64,000 bases of DNA from Bradyrhizobium sp. CCGUVB4N. Lineage in GTDB: Bacteria > Pseudomonadota > Alphaproteobacteria > Rhizobiales > Xanthobacteraceae. The DNA is taken from the NCBI RefSeq assembly GCF_024199945.1, contig NZ_JANADP010000001.1, forward strand, positions 4,650,001-4,714,000, in the 5' to 3' direction. Below, piece by piece: positions 9,511-17,939 of this stretch; position 1 is the first letter of the stretch; each line of letters starts with the position of its first letter. Below the pieces are notes generated by a model. That model searched no databases and was not told the origin of the DNA. It was given only the letters and a program-made list of their open reading frames with translations. The position numbers were made by a program, and so were the translations under genes.

Positions 9511-10758
9511 TCTGGCTTTCGCCTTCAGGACCATGCCGCCGGTGACGCCGACGCCGAGCACATAGATCCAGCCCTCGTGAAAATCGGCGAGATGGGAGTT
9601 GAGAAGCGAGCTCGTGATGTTTTGCACGACGATAACGAGGCCGATCCAGGCGGCAAGACCTTCGCCCGTGAACAGGCGCAGATGGGCGATCCACAGGGCG
9701 TAGAGCAGGATGACGCCCAGCAGTCCCCACTGCACCCCGACGTGCAGGGTCTGGTTGTGCGGGTTGCTGACGACCTCGGAATCAAGGCTGCTCTCGCCTG
9801 AGGCCGCGCGCTCGAACTGGCGCTTGATCGCCCCGGTGCCGTGGCCGAACAGCGGCGCCTCGGCGAAGGAGGCGACCGATTTGCGCCAATAGGTCAGGCG
9901 CTGCGCGGTCGAGGCGTGGCTGATGTCCTCGTGCCCGTGCTGATATTCCACGGCAATGTCGGAAATGCGCTGGCGCAGATAGGGCGATGCTGCCCAGGCC
10001 AGTGCGCTTGTGGCCACTGCGCCCGTGAGCAGCCACAACGCCGCGCGCCGGCTCAGATGCCGCCAAGCGAACAGCACCAGCAGGACCGCGACACAGAGCA
10101 GTGCCGTGCGGGCGGAGGCGACGAACACCATGTTGGTCAAAAACAGCAGGATCAGCGCAAGGCACGCGGCCGTCGCCAGTATGCTTCCGCCGCGCCAGAA
10201 GCTCAGCGCCGGCAGCGCGAGCGCGAAGGCGCACAACGTGAACTCCTGGCTCTGGTCGATGTAGTTCTTGACGGGAACACCGGCCGACGCCGTCGCGGTC
10301 AGCTTCAGGGCAGGATCGAGCAGCACGACCCAGGAGAACATCGCAAGCAGCGCGCAGGAGGCGAGAAAGGCTGCGCAAACCTGGAAGCCGCGCTCCGATC
10401 GGCTGAAATGATAAAGCAGCGGCGGAATCAGCACGAGCTTTGCAACCGGCTTGAACGCGTGCAGCCGGTCGGTCCAGGCGCCGTCCGACCACAGCATCCC
10501 CAGAAGCGCGAGCAGCAGGATGATGAAGGGCAGGGCGTAAGCAGGCTGCGCAAGCCTGCGGGCATAGTCCCGCCAGTCGATGGTGGGCGTCACCGCGAGC
10601 AGCCACAGACCGACGAAGATTGAAGGTGCCGTGGTCGACCACGGCAGCGACGCCGCGATCAATGCAGCGAGCCCATCGGCGGCCTGGGTCCATGCAGCCG
10701 AGCCGCGCGTGGTGCGGGCAGTGGCGTGACCCCCGTACGCCACCGATTGGGCGGTCAT
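9475..10758 (-). CDS. O-antigen ligase / polymerase-like membrane protein (Wzy_C family)
   Basis: This is a polytopic inner-membrane protein of 427 residues with about a dozen hydrophobic helices and the Wzy_C/WaaL-type periplasmic loop (HGTGAIKRQFERA followed by NPHNQTLHVGVQWG, where the NPHN motif is typical). Members polymerise or ligate surface polysaccharide on the periplasmic face. The start at ATG 10758 overlaps the stop of the upstream glycosyltransferase gene (ATGA), the last link of a five-gene operon. The final residues TSVPFESERKS are encoded by an interspersed repeat, so the original C-terminus was probably replaced. Ligase versus polymerase cannot be settled from sequence. Confidence 0.85.
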   Translation of the reverse strand: MTAQSVAYGGHATARTTRGSAAWTQAADGLAALIAASLPWSTTAPSIFVGLWLLAVTPTIDWRDYARRLAQPAYALPFIILLLALLGMLWSDGAWTDRLHAFKPVAKLVLIPPLLYHFSRSERGFQVCAAFLASCALLAMFSWVVLLDPALKLTATASAGVPVKNYIDQSQEFTLCAFALALPALSFWRGGSILATAACLALILLFLTNMVFVASARTALLCVAVLLVLFAWRHLSRRAALWLLTGAVATSALAWAASPYLRQRISDIAVEYQHGHEDISHASTAQRLTYWRKSVASFAEAPLFGHGTGAIKRQFERAASGESSLDSEVVSNPHNQTLHVGVQWGLLGVILLYALWIAHLRLFTGEGLAAWIGLVIVVQNITSSLLNSHLADFHEGWIYVLGVGVTGGMVLKAKARTSVPFESERKS

Positions 10759-12140
10759 GCCCGTTGCGCCGCGACGGGGCGTTCCGGGGCCAGATATTGC
10801 CCGAGGAAATCGCGGGCCTGGGTCTGGTAGCCGAAGCGTTCGGCTAGCTCGGAGCGGCGCGCCCGGATTCGGCCACGACATTCTTCCTGCCGCGCCAGCA
10901 CGCGGGTGACGGAGGCCACGATCGACTCGGTCGCGAACGGATCGAAATAGTCGGCCAGCTCGCCCGCGACTTCGCGGAACACGGCGATGTCGGAGCAGAG
11001 CACGGGCGTATTGGCAGCGAGCGACTCGATGATCGGGACGCCAAAGCCTTCGGCGAAACTCGGCATGATCAGGCCGTGCGCCTCCGCGATCAGGGCAGCC
11101 TTTTCCTGCTCGTCGACATAGCCGGCGAAACGAATGTTTGGCGGAAGATTGCGCATCTTGCTGATCTGGCCGGCCAGGCCGATCACCACCAGGTCGGCCT
11201 GGGGGATGCTGCGGAACGCGCGAATGACGGTCGCGACGTTCTTGCGCGGCTCGTTCGAGACGATAACGACAAAGCTCGGCCGCCCCGGACGCCCCGACGG
11301 GGCTGGGAGGTGCAGGACATCCGGGGCGTCGAACCGGGTGCGGGGATACACGACCCGCGCCGGCAGGTGCGCAAATTGCGGTAACAGGTCCCTGAACCGC
11401 ATCATGCTATAGTTTGAAACGAAGGCGAGCTCGTCGGCCTGACGCAGGCTGGTGAGCAGCCGCGACAGGAAAAGCCGCGTTGCGACGTCGCTGAGCTTGA
11501 GATCGGTGAGCGGCAGCAGATCGTGCACGACGCAGATCACCTTGGCATCCGGCCTGCGCTTCACCGAGACCCGTGTCGGCGTGTCGATGACGATGACGTC
11601 ATAATCGCGCGCGTCGATCCGCGGCGGCGGCAGCAACAAGAAGGCCGAGGAGTCCTGATAGCTGTAGAATCCGGGCTCGAGATGGAAGTCGCGGAACAGT
11701 TCGAGGTGACGCAGATCCGGCGGGATATATTCGAGAGCCGAGGTCTTGTTCTCGATCAGCCGCGCGTGCAGGCCGCGCAGGCCGATCGCGCGCAGGAAGC
11801 AGAGAGTATAGTCCCATGATACCGACATGGTGACCTTGTGGCGCAGCCAGTCGAGCGTACGCCGCAGTCCGTTGCGCGCCAGCGGCTCGGCCATGTTGAT
11901 CTCGTCGAGAAAACGATAGAGCGCGAGCAGCTCGATGTTGCGCGATTGCGTGGGGAACAATCTCGTGCGGCGCTCGCGCCGGCGCAGCTTGCGGTAACGC
12001 CGGGTGGTCTCGACCAGCAGGGTGAGCTCGTGGCCCTCGGCGGCCAGCGAGCGCATCAATTCGCGGGTGAAATGAAAGATGCCGCGCTTGTGGTTGGGTT
12101 CGCCGAGCGCCTCGGAGACGACAAGGATGTTCTGCTTCAT
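10755..12140 (-). CDS. Glycosyltransferase, GT4 family
   Basis: This is a cytosolic retaining glycosyltransferase of 461 residues. The C-terminal Rossmann domain shows VIVSNEPRKNVATVIRAF and the donor-binding EX7E motif EGFGVPIIE, followed by a TPVLCSDIAVFREVAG loop, as in GT4 mannosyl- or rhamnosyltransferases. The start at ATG 12140 overlaps the ABC ATPase stop by ATGA. An open frame continues upstream to 13013, but that part is a shadow of the ATPase gene. Tight coupling to an ABC-2 exporter and a ligase-like gene indicates assembly of an exported polysaccharide. Donor sugar and acceptor are unknown. Confidence 0.9.
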   Translation of the reverse strand: MKQNILVVSEALGEPNHKRGIFHFTRELMRSLAAEGHELTLLVETTRRYRKLRRRERRTRLFPTQSRNIELLALYRFLDEINMAEPLARNGLRRTLDWLRHKVTMSVSWDYTLCFLRAIGLRGLHARLIENKTSALEYIPPDLRHLELFRDFHLEPGFYSYQDSSAFLLLPPPRIDARDYDVIVIDTPTRVSVKRRPDAKVICVVHDLLPLTDLKLSDVATRLFLSRLLTSLRQADELAFVSNYSMMRFRDLLPQFAHLPARVVYPRTRFDAPDVLHLPAPSGRPGRPSFVVIVSNEPRKNVATVIRAFRSIPQADLVVIGLAGQISKMRNLPPNIRFAGYVDEQEKAALIAEAHGLIMPSFAEGFGVPIIESLAANTPVLCSDIAVFREVAGELADYFDPFATESIVASVTRVLARQEECRGRIRARRSELAERFGYQTQARDFLGQYLAPERPVAAQRA

Positions 12141-12877
12141 GCGCGTTTCTCGCGGAGCTCGAAAGACAGGGGCGACGGCGGCTCGACCGTGATGGTCGAG
12201 GCGATACGGCCGCGGTCGAGGTTGATGATGCTGGTGCAGGTGCGGCGCAGCAGCGGCTGGTCGTGCGAGGCGATGATGACGATCGCGGCCTGCGAGACCA
12301 GGTTCTGTAGCCGCTGCTCGGCCTTCTCGGCAAAGTGCTCGTCGACCACGCTCAGCCATTCGTCGAGCAGGAGGATGTCGGCCGGAAAGGCGGTCGCGGT
12401 CGCGAACAGGACGCGCATCAGCATGCCCGAGGAGAACATCCGCAACGGCAGCCGCTGCATGCGCTCTTCGAGCTCGGTGAAGGCCCAGATCTCGTCGATC
12501 ACGGCGCGGGTCGGCTTGCGGCCGCTGATCCGCAGCAACAGGGCGATGTTGTCCTCGGCGATGAAGTCGAGGTTCACACCGGCATTGAGGCCGAGCAGGG
12601 GCACGACATTGCCTTTGACCGCGACGCGCCCGCTGCTCGGCGGATAGACCCCGGCGATCAGCCGCAGCAGCGTCGACTTGCCCGAGCCGTTGGGACCGGC
12701 AAGCCCGATGCGCGCGCCGGCCTCGGCCTCGATCGTGACGTTGTCGACGGCACGGATGATCCGCATCTCGCCCTTCTCGCGGATGAGGTGGCCGAGCAGA
12801 CGCCGCTTCAGTGAGAAGTCGTAGGCGCCGTAGAGGGGATAATCGAGACAGACATCGTGCAGGCTGATCGAGGCCAT
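12137..12877 (-). CDS. Polysaccharide-export ABC ATPase (Wzt/KpsT-like, short form)
   Basis: This is the nucleotide-binding subunit of an ABC-2 polysaccharide exporter. It has Walker A GPNGSGKST (61-69), a degenerate signature FSSGM (148-152) as usual in Wzt/KpsT/TagH proteins, Walker B LLLDEW (about 170-174) and a switch His in ASHD. At 246 residues it lacks the C-terminal carbohydrate-binding domain of O9a-type Wzt, so it resembles KpsT-like ATPases. It starts three bases after the fused glycosyltransferase-permease gene, its obvious membrane partner. Confidence 0.92.
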   Translation of the reverse strand: MASISLHDVCLDYPLYGAYDFSLKRRLLGHLIREKGEMRIIRAVDNVTIEAEAGARIGLAGPNGSGKSTLLRLIAGVYPPSSGRVAVKGNVVPLLGLNAGVNLDFIAEDNIALLLRISGRKPTRAVIDEIWAFTELEERMQRLPLRMFSSGMLMRVLFATATAFPADILLLDEWLSVVDEHFAEKAEQRLQNLVSQAAIVIIASHDQPLLRRTCTSIINLDRGRIASTITVEPPSPLSFELREKRA

Positions 12878-12880
12878 CGG

Positions 12881-14809
12881 TCAGATCCAGAAAGCGGCTT
12901 TGCGCAAATGGACCAGCGTGAGCACGCTCGCGCAGAGCAGCAGCGCCAATGCGACCAGGACATAGATGATGCTGGTCGCATCGACATGGCCGCCCACAAG
13001 CGGCTCGCGCCACACCGCGAACAGATGGGTCAGCGGATTGAGCCGCATCACGGTCGAACGGTGATTGATGATGTCCGAAGACCAGATCACGGGCGAAGCG
13101 AGAAAGGCGAGCATCAGCGTCGATTCGATGATCGGCTTGAGGTCGCGATACCGCGTCGCCAGCGCGCCGAGCACGAGGCTCAGGCCGAAGGTGCAGATCA
13201 CGAACAGCGACAGGCCCGGGAGCGCCGCGAGCGCGCCGGAGAGATCGTGCGGCGTGAGCAGCAGCCAGAGCAGGAGCGGGACGCAGGCATTATGCAGGGC
13301 GAACAGGCCCTGGCGGAACGTGCATTGCAGAAGGAAGATCACCGGCGGCAGCGCCCGGTCGCGGATCAGGCTCGCGGAGTTCTGCAGCGCCGTGGTCGAA
13401 TCGAGCACCACGCTGTTGAGGAAGGTCCAGGCCGTCATCGACAGGGCCAGCATCGGCAGCCGCGCCAGCATGTCGGCGTTCGACATCTGGCCGATCACCG
13501 AGCCGAGCACCGCGACCACGATCGCCATCTGCAGCGACATCCAGAACGGACCGAGCAGCGAGCGCACATAGCGGTGGCGCATGTCGGACCAGGCCAGCGC
13601 TGCTGCAATTCGCAGGCTATCGAGCCAGCCCGTTGGCTGCGGCGCCTCGGCGACGGGGACGATCTCATTGGAGGGAGCGGTGACGGCGTTGCGGTAGACG
13701 GATTCCATGCCTTCCTTGAAGGCGGTGGCGGAATAGCGGCTGACGGCGCGGGCCCGGGCCGAAAGCCCCAGGCGGCGGCGGCGTTCGGGATCGCTGATCA
13801 GAGCGTCGATGGCTTCACCGAGTTTCTCGGCGTCGCCCGGCGGCACCGTGATTCCCTCCATGCCGTGACGGGCGACGCGCGGCACCGCGGTGTCGAGCGC
13901 CGTGTTCACCACGGGGCGGCCGGCGGCCATGGCTTCGAGCTGGGAGAGGCCGAAGGTCTCGGCATTGGTAACGGACGGCATCACGAAGACGTCGGCGAGG
14001 CACATCAGCTTGATGCGCTCGGAATCGGTGACGGAGCCGAGCAGGCGAACGCGGTCGCCGACGCCAAGCTCGCTGATCAGCTGCTCGAGCCGGGGCCGCT
14101 CGGCGCCTTCGCCGATGATCCAGGCCTCGAACTTGCGATTGACGGCGGCGCGGATCAGCACGTCGTAGCCCTTGTAGGGCACGAGACGGCCGCAGGCGAG
14201 CACGAGGCGGCCGCGATCGTTGACATGGTGCGGCTCGATCTTCGGCCAGTCATAGACGCTGGTGTCGATGCCGAACGGCACGACGTGGCACTTGTCCTCG
14301 AATTCCCGCAGCAGCGGCGTCTCTTCGATCAGAACGCCGTCGGAGACGATGATCGCCTTGGCGCGGCGCAGCGTCCGTCGCATCAGCGGCTCGATGAGCC
14401 AGCGCAGGCCCGAATGGGTGACGATGTCGGCGTGCCAGTGCACCACCAGCGGCCGGTTGCGGCCGAAGCCGAGGGCGAAGACGAGGTCGGCGAGCGGGAA
14501 GGGCGCATGCAGCGCCAGCAGATCGTGCTCGGCGATCTTCTGCCACAGCCGCCAGGGATAGGCGGGCGCGGCCGGTAGCGACATCACATTGCCGAACGAG
14601 CGGACGCGCTCGACCGGCACGTCGTTGACGACGATCTCGCGCTGGTCGGCCGATTGCGAGCAGGTCAGCACGGCGGAGGCGAAGGTGTCCTTCAGGCTGG
14701 CGCAGATGTCACGGATCACCGTGAGCGTGCCGCCGAACAGGTCGGGATAGTAGATCTTGAAGATGTGCAGCACCGACGGACGGCGCGGGGGAGAGCTGGT
14801 GTGATGCAT
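12881..14809 (-). CDS. Fusion protein: GT4 glycosyltransferase + ABC-2 export permease
   Basis: The 642-residue protein joins two activities normally on separate polypeptides. Residues about 10-375 form a GT4 glycosyltransferase with a GG-loop near the N-terminus, CGRLVPYKGYDVL in the second Rossmann domain, and EX7E at E284-E292 (ETFGLSQLE). A short linker (about 376-395) leads to an ABC-2 permease (about 396-642) with the amphipathic entry helix WSDMRHRYVRSLLGPFW and about six hydrophobic segments, ending LVHLRKAAFWI, like Wzm/KpsM. The domains are continuous in one frame with no internal start that stands out. The matching ATPase follows three bases downstream. The fusion would place sugar transfer at the cytosolic mouth of the exporter. 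Confidence 0.9.
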   Translation of the reverse strand: MHHTSSPPRRPSVLHIFKIYYPDLFGGTLTVIRDICASLKDTFASAVLTCSQSADQREIVVNDVPVERVRSFGNVMSLPAAPAYPWRLWQKIAEHDLLALHAPFPLADLVFALGFGRNRPLVVHWHADIVTHSGLRWLIEPLMRRTLRRAKAIIVSDGVLIEETPLLREFEDKCHVVPFGIDTSVYDWPKIEPHHVNDRGRLVLACGRLVPYKGYDVLIRAAVNRKFEAWIIGEGAERPRLEQLISELGVGDRVRLLGSVTDSERIKLMCLADVFVMPSVTNAETFGLSQLEAMAAGRPVVNTALDTAVPRVARHGMEGITVPPGDAEKLGEAIDALISDPERRRRLGLSARARAVSRYSATAFKEGMESVYRNAVTAPSNEIVPVAEAPQPTGWLDSLRIAAALAWSDMRHRYVRSLLGPFWMSLQMAIVVAVLGSVIGQMSNADMLARLPMLALSMTAWTFLNSVVLDSTTALQNSASLIRDRALPPVIFLLQCTFRQGLFALHNACVPLLLWLLLTPHDLSGALAALPGLSLFVICTFGLSLVLGALATRYRDLKPIIESTLMLAFLASPVIWSSDIINHRSTVMRLNPLTHLFAVWREPLVGGHVDATSIIYVLVALALLLCASVLTLVHLRKAAFWI

Positions 14810-14816
14810 GGTGGTG

Positions 14817-14981
14817 TCAGCCGGCGAGGAGTGCTGCGACGAACGGTGCGGATAGCACCAAGATGAAGATCACGCCGCGCAGCAACGCCGGCAGGATCGG
14901 CTCGATTGCAGCCGTACGGCTCCGCTCGGGAAACGGCACGGCACGCAGTGAACTGGAATTGCAGACCAAGCGGTCAGCCAT
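14817..14981 (-). CDS. Small single-span membrane protein, first gene of polysaccharide operon
   Basis: This is a 54-codon frame from ATG 14981 to TGA at 14817, ending seven bases before the glycosyltransferase-permease start. The N-terminal half is charged and hydrophilic (MADRLVCNSSSLRAVPFPER); residues about 32-54 form one hydrophobic helix (LLRGVIFILVLSAPFVAALLAG). I do not recognise a family. Position, spacing and the clean helix argue that it is a real accessory subunit or leader peptide of the export operon, but at this length chance is not excluded. Confidence 0.55.
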   Translation of the reverse strand: MADRLVCNSSSLRAVPFPERSRTAAIEPILPALLRGVIFILVLSAPFVAALLAG

Positions 14982-15027
14982 GGGTGTCTGTCCCTTTACG
15001 TCGCGCCCTCAGTGGCGTTTCGTATAT

Positions 15028-15101
15028 GTGGGAAAATTTACCACGTCAATCGCAAAATGGGAAAATGTGGGATTGTGTCCCACGTATGTCACGGGTACAA
15101 T
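15028..15101 (+). promoter_or_regulatory. Twin palindromic operators and sigma70-like promoter of the DUF6502 gene
   Basis: Two related 17-bp inverted repeats lie 39 bp apart: GTGGGAAAATTTACCAC (15028-15044, one mismatched pair) and GTGGGATTGTGTCCCAC (15067-15083, perfect six-base arms). Both share the flanks AT...GT. A promoter candidate TTGTGT-N17-TACAAT (15073-15078 and 15096-15101) overlaps the second palindrome, so a bound repressor would cover the -35. The -10 ends seven bases before ATG 15108, which would make the transcript leaderless. I see no Shine-Dalgarno before that ATG. Confidence 0.55.
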
Positions 15102-15107
15102 TCAGAC

Positions 15108-16007
15108 ATGAATGCCAAGTCCGGGCCCAAAGCGGCGGCGCCAGAGCCGAATGCCGCCGCAAAGCTGCACGCGCCGCTGGCGCGGCTGCTGCGCCCGCTC
15201 GTGCGCCTCTGCATCCGCAGCGGCATGACCTTTCCGGCCCTGGCGCAGCTGCTCCGCGAGCTCTTCGTCAACGTCGCCGAGCATGATTTCGCGCTTGAGG
15301 GCAAAGAGCAGACCGACAGCCGCGTCAGCCTGCTCACCGGCATCCACCGCAAGGAGGTGGCGCGGCTGCGCGGCGCCGGCGCGCCGGTGCATGAGACGCC
15401 GGCGGCGCTGTCGCTGACGAGCGCGGTGATCGCGCGCTGGCTCGCCGCGCCTGAATTCACCGATGCGCGCGGCGAGCCACTGGCATTGCCGCGCACGGCC
15501 GAGGGCGACGCGCCGTCCTTCGAGCAGCTCGTCGCCTCCGTCACCAAGGATGTGCGCCCGCGCGCGGTGCTCGACGAATGGGTCGACCGTCAGCTCGTCA
15601 CCATCAACGCGGCCGACGAGATCGAGCTGGTGGAGGCGGCTTTCGTCCCGAGTGGCGCGGACGACAGCAAATGGCACTATCTCGGCCGCAATCTGCACGA
15701 CCATATCGCAGCCGCTGCCGAGAACGTGTCGGGGCCGGCGCCGCGCTTCCTCGAACGCGCGGTGCATTACAACAACATCTCGCCGAAGCTTGCGAGGCGT
15801 CTCGAGGCGCGCTCGCGTGAGCTTGCGATGGATGCGCTGAAGACCGCCAATCGCGAGGCCAATCGCGCGCTTGCCAAGGACAAGGGCGGCGACGCGCGCT
15901 GGAATTTCGGCATCTACATCTACAGCGAAGACGCCGATGAGGAGGGCGAAGCCAAGGACGCGAACAAGGACGGTGGCAAGGAGAACGGCAAGGAGGGCAG
16001 CTCCTGA
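15108..16007 (+). CDS. DUF6502 family protein, probable DNA-binding regulator
   Basis: The 299-residue cytosolic protein has no signal or membrane helix. I recognise it as DUF6502, a proteobacterial family without established function. Residues about 66-88 (DSRVSLLTGIHRKEVARL) look like a helix-turn-helix, preceded by an N-terminal helical region (residues 20-55); the C-terminus is a Lys/Glu/Gly-rich acidic-basic tail (from about 275). A longer in-frame start exists at 15012, but ATG 15108 fits the family and the promoter upstream. It overlaps the next gene by TGATG, so the pair is co-translated. A transcriptional regulator acting on its own palindromes is my inference. Confidence 0.8.
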   Translation: MNAKSGPKAAAPEPNAAAKLHAPLARLLRPLVRLCIRSGMTFPALAQLLRELFVNVAEHDFALEGKEQTDSRVSLLTGIHRKEVARLRGAGAPVHETPAALSLTSAVIARWLAAPEFTDARGEPLALPRTAEGDAPSFEQLVASVTKDVRPRAVLDEWVDRQLVTINAADEIELVEAAFVPSGADDSKWHYLGRNLHDHIAAAAENVSGPAPRFLERAVHYNNISPKLARRLEARSRELAMDALKTANREANRALAKDKGGDARWNFGIYIYSEDADEEGEAKDANKDGGKENGKEGSS

Positions 16008-17197
16008 TGAGCCGGCCGCCGCTGATCTCCCGCCGACTGCTGCTGACCGGATTCTGGCTCGCCGGAACGGCGATCGCGCGCGCGCAGGTCAAGCGCGGCA
16101 CGGATCAGGGCATCGGCGGCACCGGAATCACGCGCGGTGACGATCACGGCATCGGCGGCACCGGCATCGTCGGCGTGATCCAGCGTTTCGGCAGCATCTA
16201 CGTCAATGGCGAGCGCGTGACCTATGCGAGCGACGTGCCGGTGCGTATCGATGGCGAGGCGGCGAGCCCGAGCAGCTTGCGCATCGGCCAGCTTGCCCGC
16301 GTGGTCGCGACGCGGCAGGCCGACGGTACGCTCGTCACCCGCAACATCGCGATCGCGAGCGAGGTCTCCGGGCCGATCGAGCAGGTCAAGGGCAATGAGC
16401 TGACGGTGTTGGGTCAGAAGATCGTCGCCGGCAGCAAGGAGAGCAAGCTTCGCACCGGCACGCAGGTCGCCGTCTACGGCCTGCGCCGGACCGACGGCGT
16501 GATCGTCGCAAGCCTGGTCGAGCCGCGGAAGGACGCAGCCGAACGCGTCACGGGGCTGGTCGAGCGCGGACCCAACGGGTTGCATATTGGCGGGCTGAAG
16601 CTTGCCGGCGTCGATCCCTTGCTGGTCGGCCAGCGCGTCCAGATCGAGGGCAGCGCGAGCCAGGGCGCGATGCAGGCCGCGCGCACGCGCATCGACGATT
16701 TCTCGGATCTTGTCGGCGCGAGCCGGCTCTCGATCGAGGCCTATGTGCAGCGCGCAGGCTCCAGCCTGCAACTCGGCTCCGGCTTGGTGGCCCGCGACAG
16801 CTCACGCTTCGGGCCGGCGGCGGGCGAAGCGCGCATGGTGGTCAATGGCGTGTTCGATCGCTCGCGCGGGCTTCAGGTGGAGTCGACGCAAGCGATCGGC
16901 CCGGGACCCGGCGCGCCTCAGCCGGGCGGCAACAATCCCGGCCGGTCGCCCGGCGGTTCGATCATGCATCCGGATCGCGGCGCCCCGAGCCCGGGTAACA
17001 GCCCGCCCGGTGGGTCGACTGCGCCTGGATCCGGTCCCGCTGGCAATCCTGGCTCGGCGCCGTCGGGAGCAGGCGGCCCCTCAGGCCCCGGTGGTTTTGG
17101 CACGCCCGGTGGAGGCCCGATGGGCCCCGGCGGCGGAATGGGTGGTGGCGGCTTCGGAAGTCCCGGAGGCGGGATGGGCGGCGGCGGTCGGCGCTAG
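16007..17197 (+). CDS. DUF5666 domain protein, exported, Gly/Pro-rich C-terminus
   Basis: The 396-residue exported protein opens with a hydrophobic signal containing SRRLLL (residues 8-13), which matches a Tat-type twin-arginine motif, and cleavage is likely after IARA. It then has two GIGGTGI repeats and tandem OB-like DUF5666 units (about 55-290: GSIYVNGERV, VKGNELTVLGQKI and the like). The last about 100 residues are Gly/Pro/Ser-rich and disordered. Translational overlap with the DUF6502 gene implies that the two act together. The function is unknown; DUF5666 folds suggest a periplasmic binding or stress role. Confidence 0.8.
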   Translation: MSRPPLISRRLLLTGFWLAGTAIARAQVKRGTDQGIGGTGITRGDDHGIGGTGIVGVIQRFGSIYVNGERVTYASDVPVRIDGEAASPSSLRIGQLARVVATRQADGTLVTRNIAIASEVSGPIEQVKGNELTVLGQKIVAGSKESKLRTGTQVAVYGLRRTDGVIVASLVEPRKDAAERVTGLVERGPNGLHIGGLKLAGVDPLLVGQRVQIEGSASQGAMQAARTRIDDFSDLVGASRLSIEAYVQRAGSSLQLGSGLVARDSSRFGPAAGEARMVVNGVFDRSRGLQVESTQAIGPGPGAPQPGGNNPGRSPGGSIMHPDRGAPSPGNSPPGGSTAPGSGPAGNPGSAPSGAGGPSGPGGFGTPGGGPMGPGGGMGGGGFGSPGGGMGGGGRR

Positions 17198-17208
17198 GGA
17201 GGAGCGCC

Positions 17209-17931
17209 TTAACGCGCTCTGGAGAGGAACGCGCGCAGCCGGTCGTGACGGGGAGCATCGAGGACATCGGCCGGTGGACCGCTTTCGACGATCTGGCCCT
17301 TGTCCAGAAACCAGACGGTGTCCGCGACTTCGCGCGCAAAGCCGATCTCGTGCGTGACGACGACCATCGTCATGCCATTCTGCGCCAGCGTCCTCATCAC
17401 CCGCAGCACCTCGTTGACCATTTCCGGATCGAGCGCGCTGGTGGGCTCGTCGAACAGCATGACGTCCGGATCCATCGCGAGTGCGCGTGCGATCGCGACG
17501 CGTTGCCGCTGCCCGCCGGACAGGCGCGAGGGCAAGGCGTCAGCCTTGTCGACCAGCCCGACGCGGTCGAGCTCAGTCATCGCGCGTTCTCTGGCCGCCG
17601 CCTTGTGCATGTTTCGGAGACGCTCCAGCCCCAGCGTGATGTTGCCGAGCACAGTGAGATGCGGAAACAGGTTGAACGCCTGGAATACGAAGCCGACGCG
17701 CTGGCGCAAACGGTTGATATCGACGCCACGCCCGGCGACGTCCACGCCCTCGAACAGCACTTGTCCACCTTGAATGGCTTCCAGGCGCGTCACCGCGCGG
17801 ATGAGCGTCGATTTGCCGGAGCCCGATGACCCAAGCAGCGTGACGACCTCGCCGCGTTTGACCTCGCCCGTCACGCCGGCTAGCACCTGGTGCCGGCCAA
17901 ACCATTTTTCGACGGCCTCGAAGCGGATCAT
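17209..17931 (-). CDS. Polar amino acid ABC transporter ATPase (GlnQ/HisP-like)
   Basis: This is the ATP-binding subunit of an amino-acid importer: 240 residues with Walker A GSSGSGKST, the Q-loop, signature LSGGQRQRVAIA, Walker B MLFDEPTSALD and a switch His in VVTHEIGFA, the last typical of the polar amino acid subfamily. ATG 17931 was chosen because the preceding in-frame codons are a shadow of the permease gene. It starts eight bases after that permease and ends the operon formed with the permeases, binding protein, aminotransferase and RraA-like gene upstream. Confidence 0.94.
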   Translation of the reverse strand: MIRFEAVEKWFGRHQVLAGVTGEVKRGEVVTLLGSSGSGKSTLIRAVTRLEAIQGGQVLFEGVDVAGRGVDINRLRQRVGFVFQAFNLFPHLTVLGNITLGLERLRNMHKAAARERAMTELDRVGLVDKADALPSRLSGGQRQRVAIARALAMDPDVMLFDEPTSALDPEMVNEVLRVMRTLAQNGMTMVVVTHEIGFAREVADTVWFLDKGQIVESGPPADVLDAPRHDRLRAFLSRAR

Positions 17932-17939
17932 GACAGCCC

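Noticed and set aside
12878..13013. Upstream extension of the second glycosyltransferase frame to 13013
   Set aside because: It shadows the ABC ATPase; ATG 12140 with ATGA overlap begins the recognisable domain.
12857..14578. 573-codon plus-strand frame opposite the GT-permease fusion
   Set aside because: Its composition (Gly/Asp/Arg/His-rich) is that of a third-position GC shadow.
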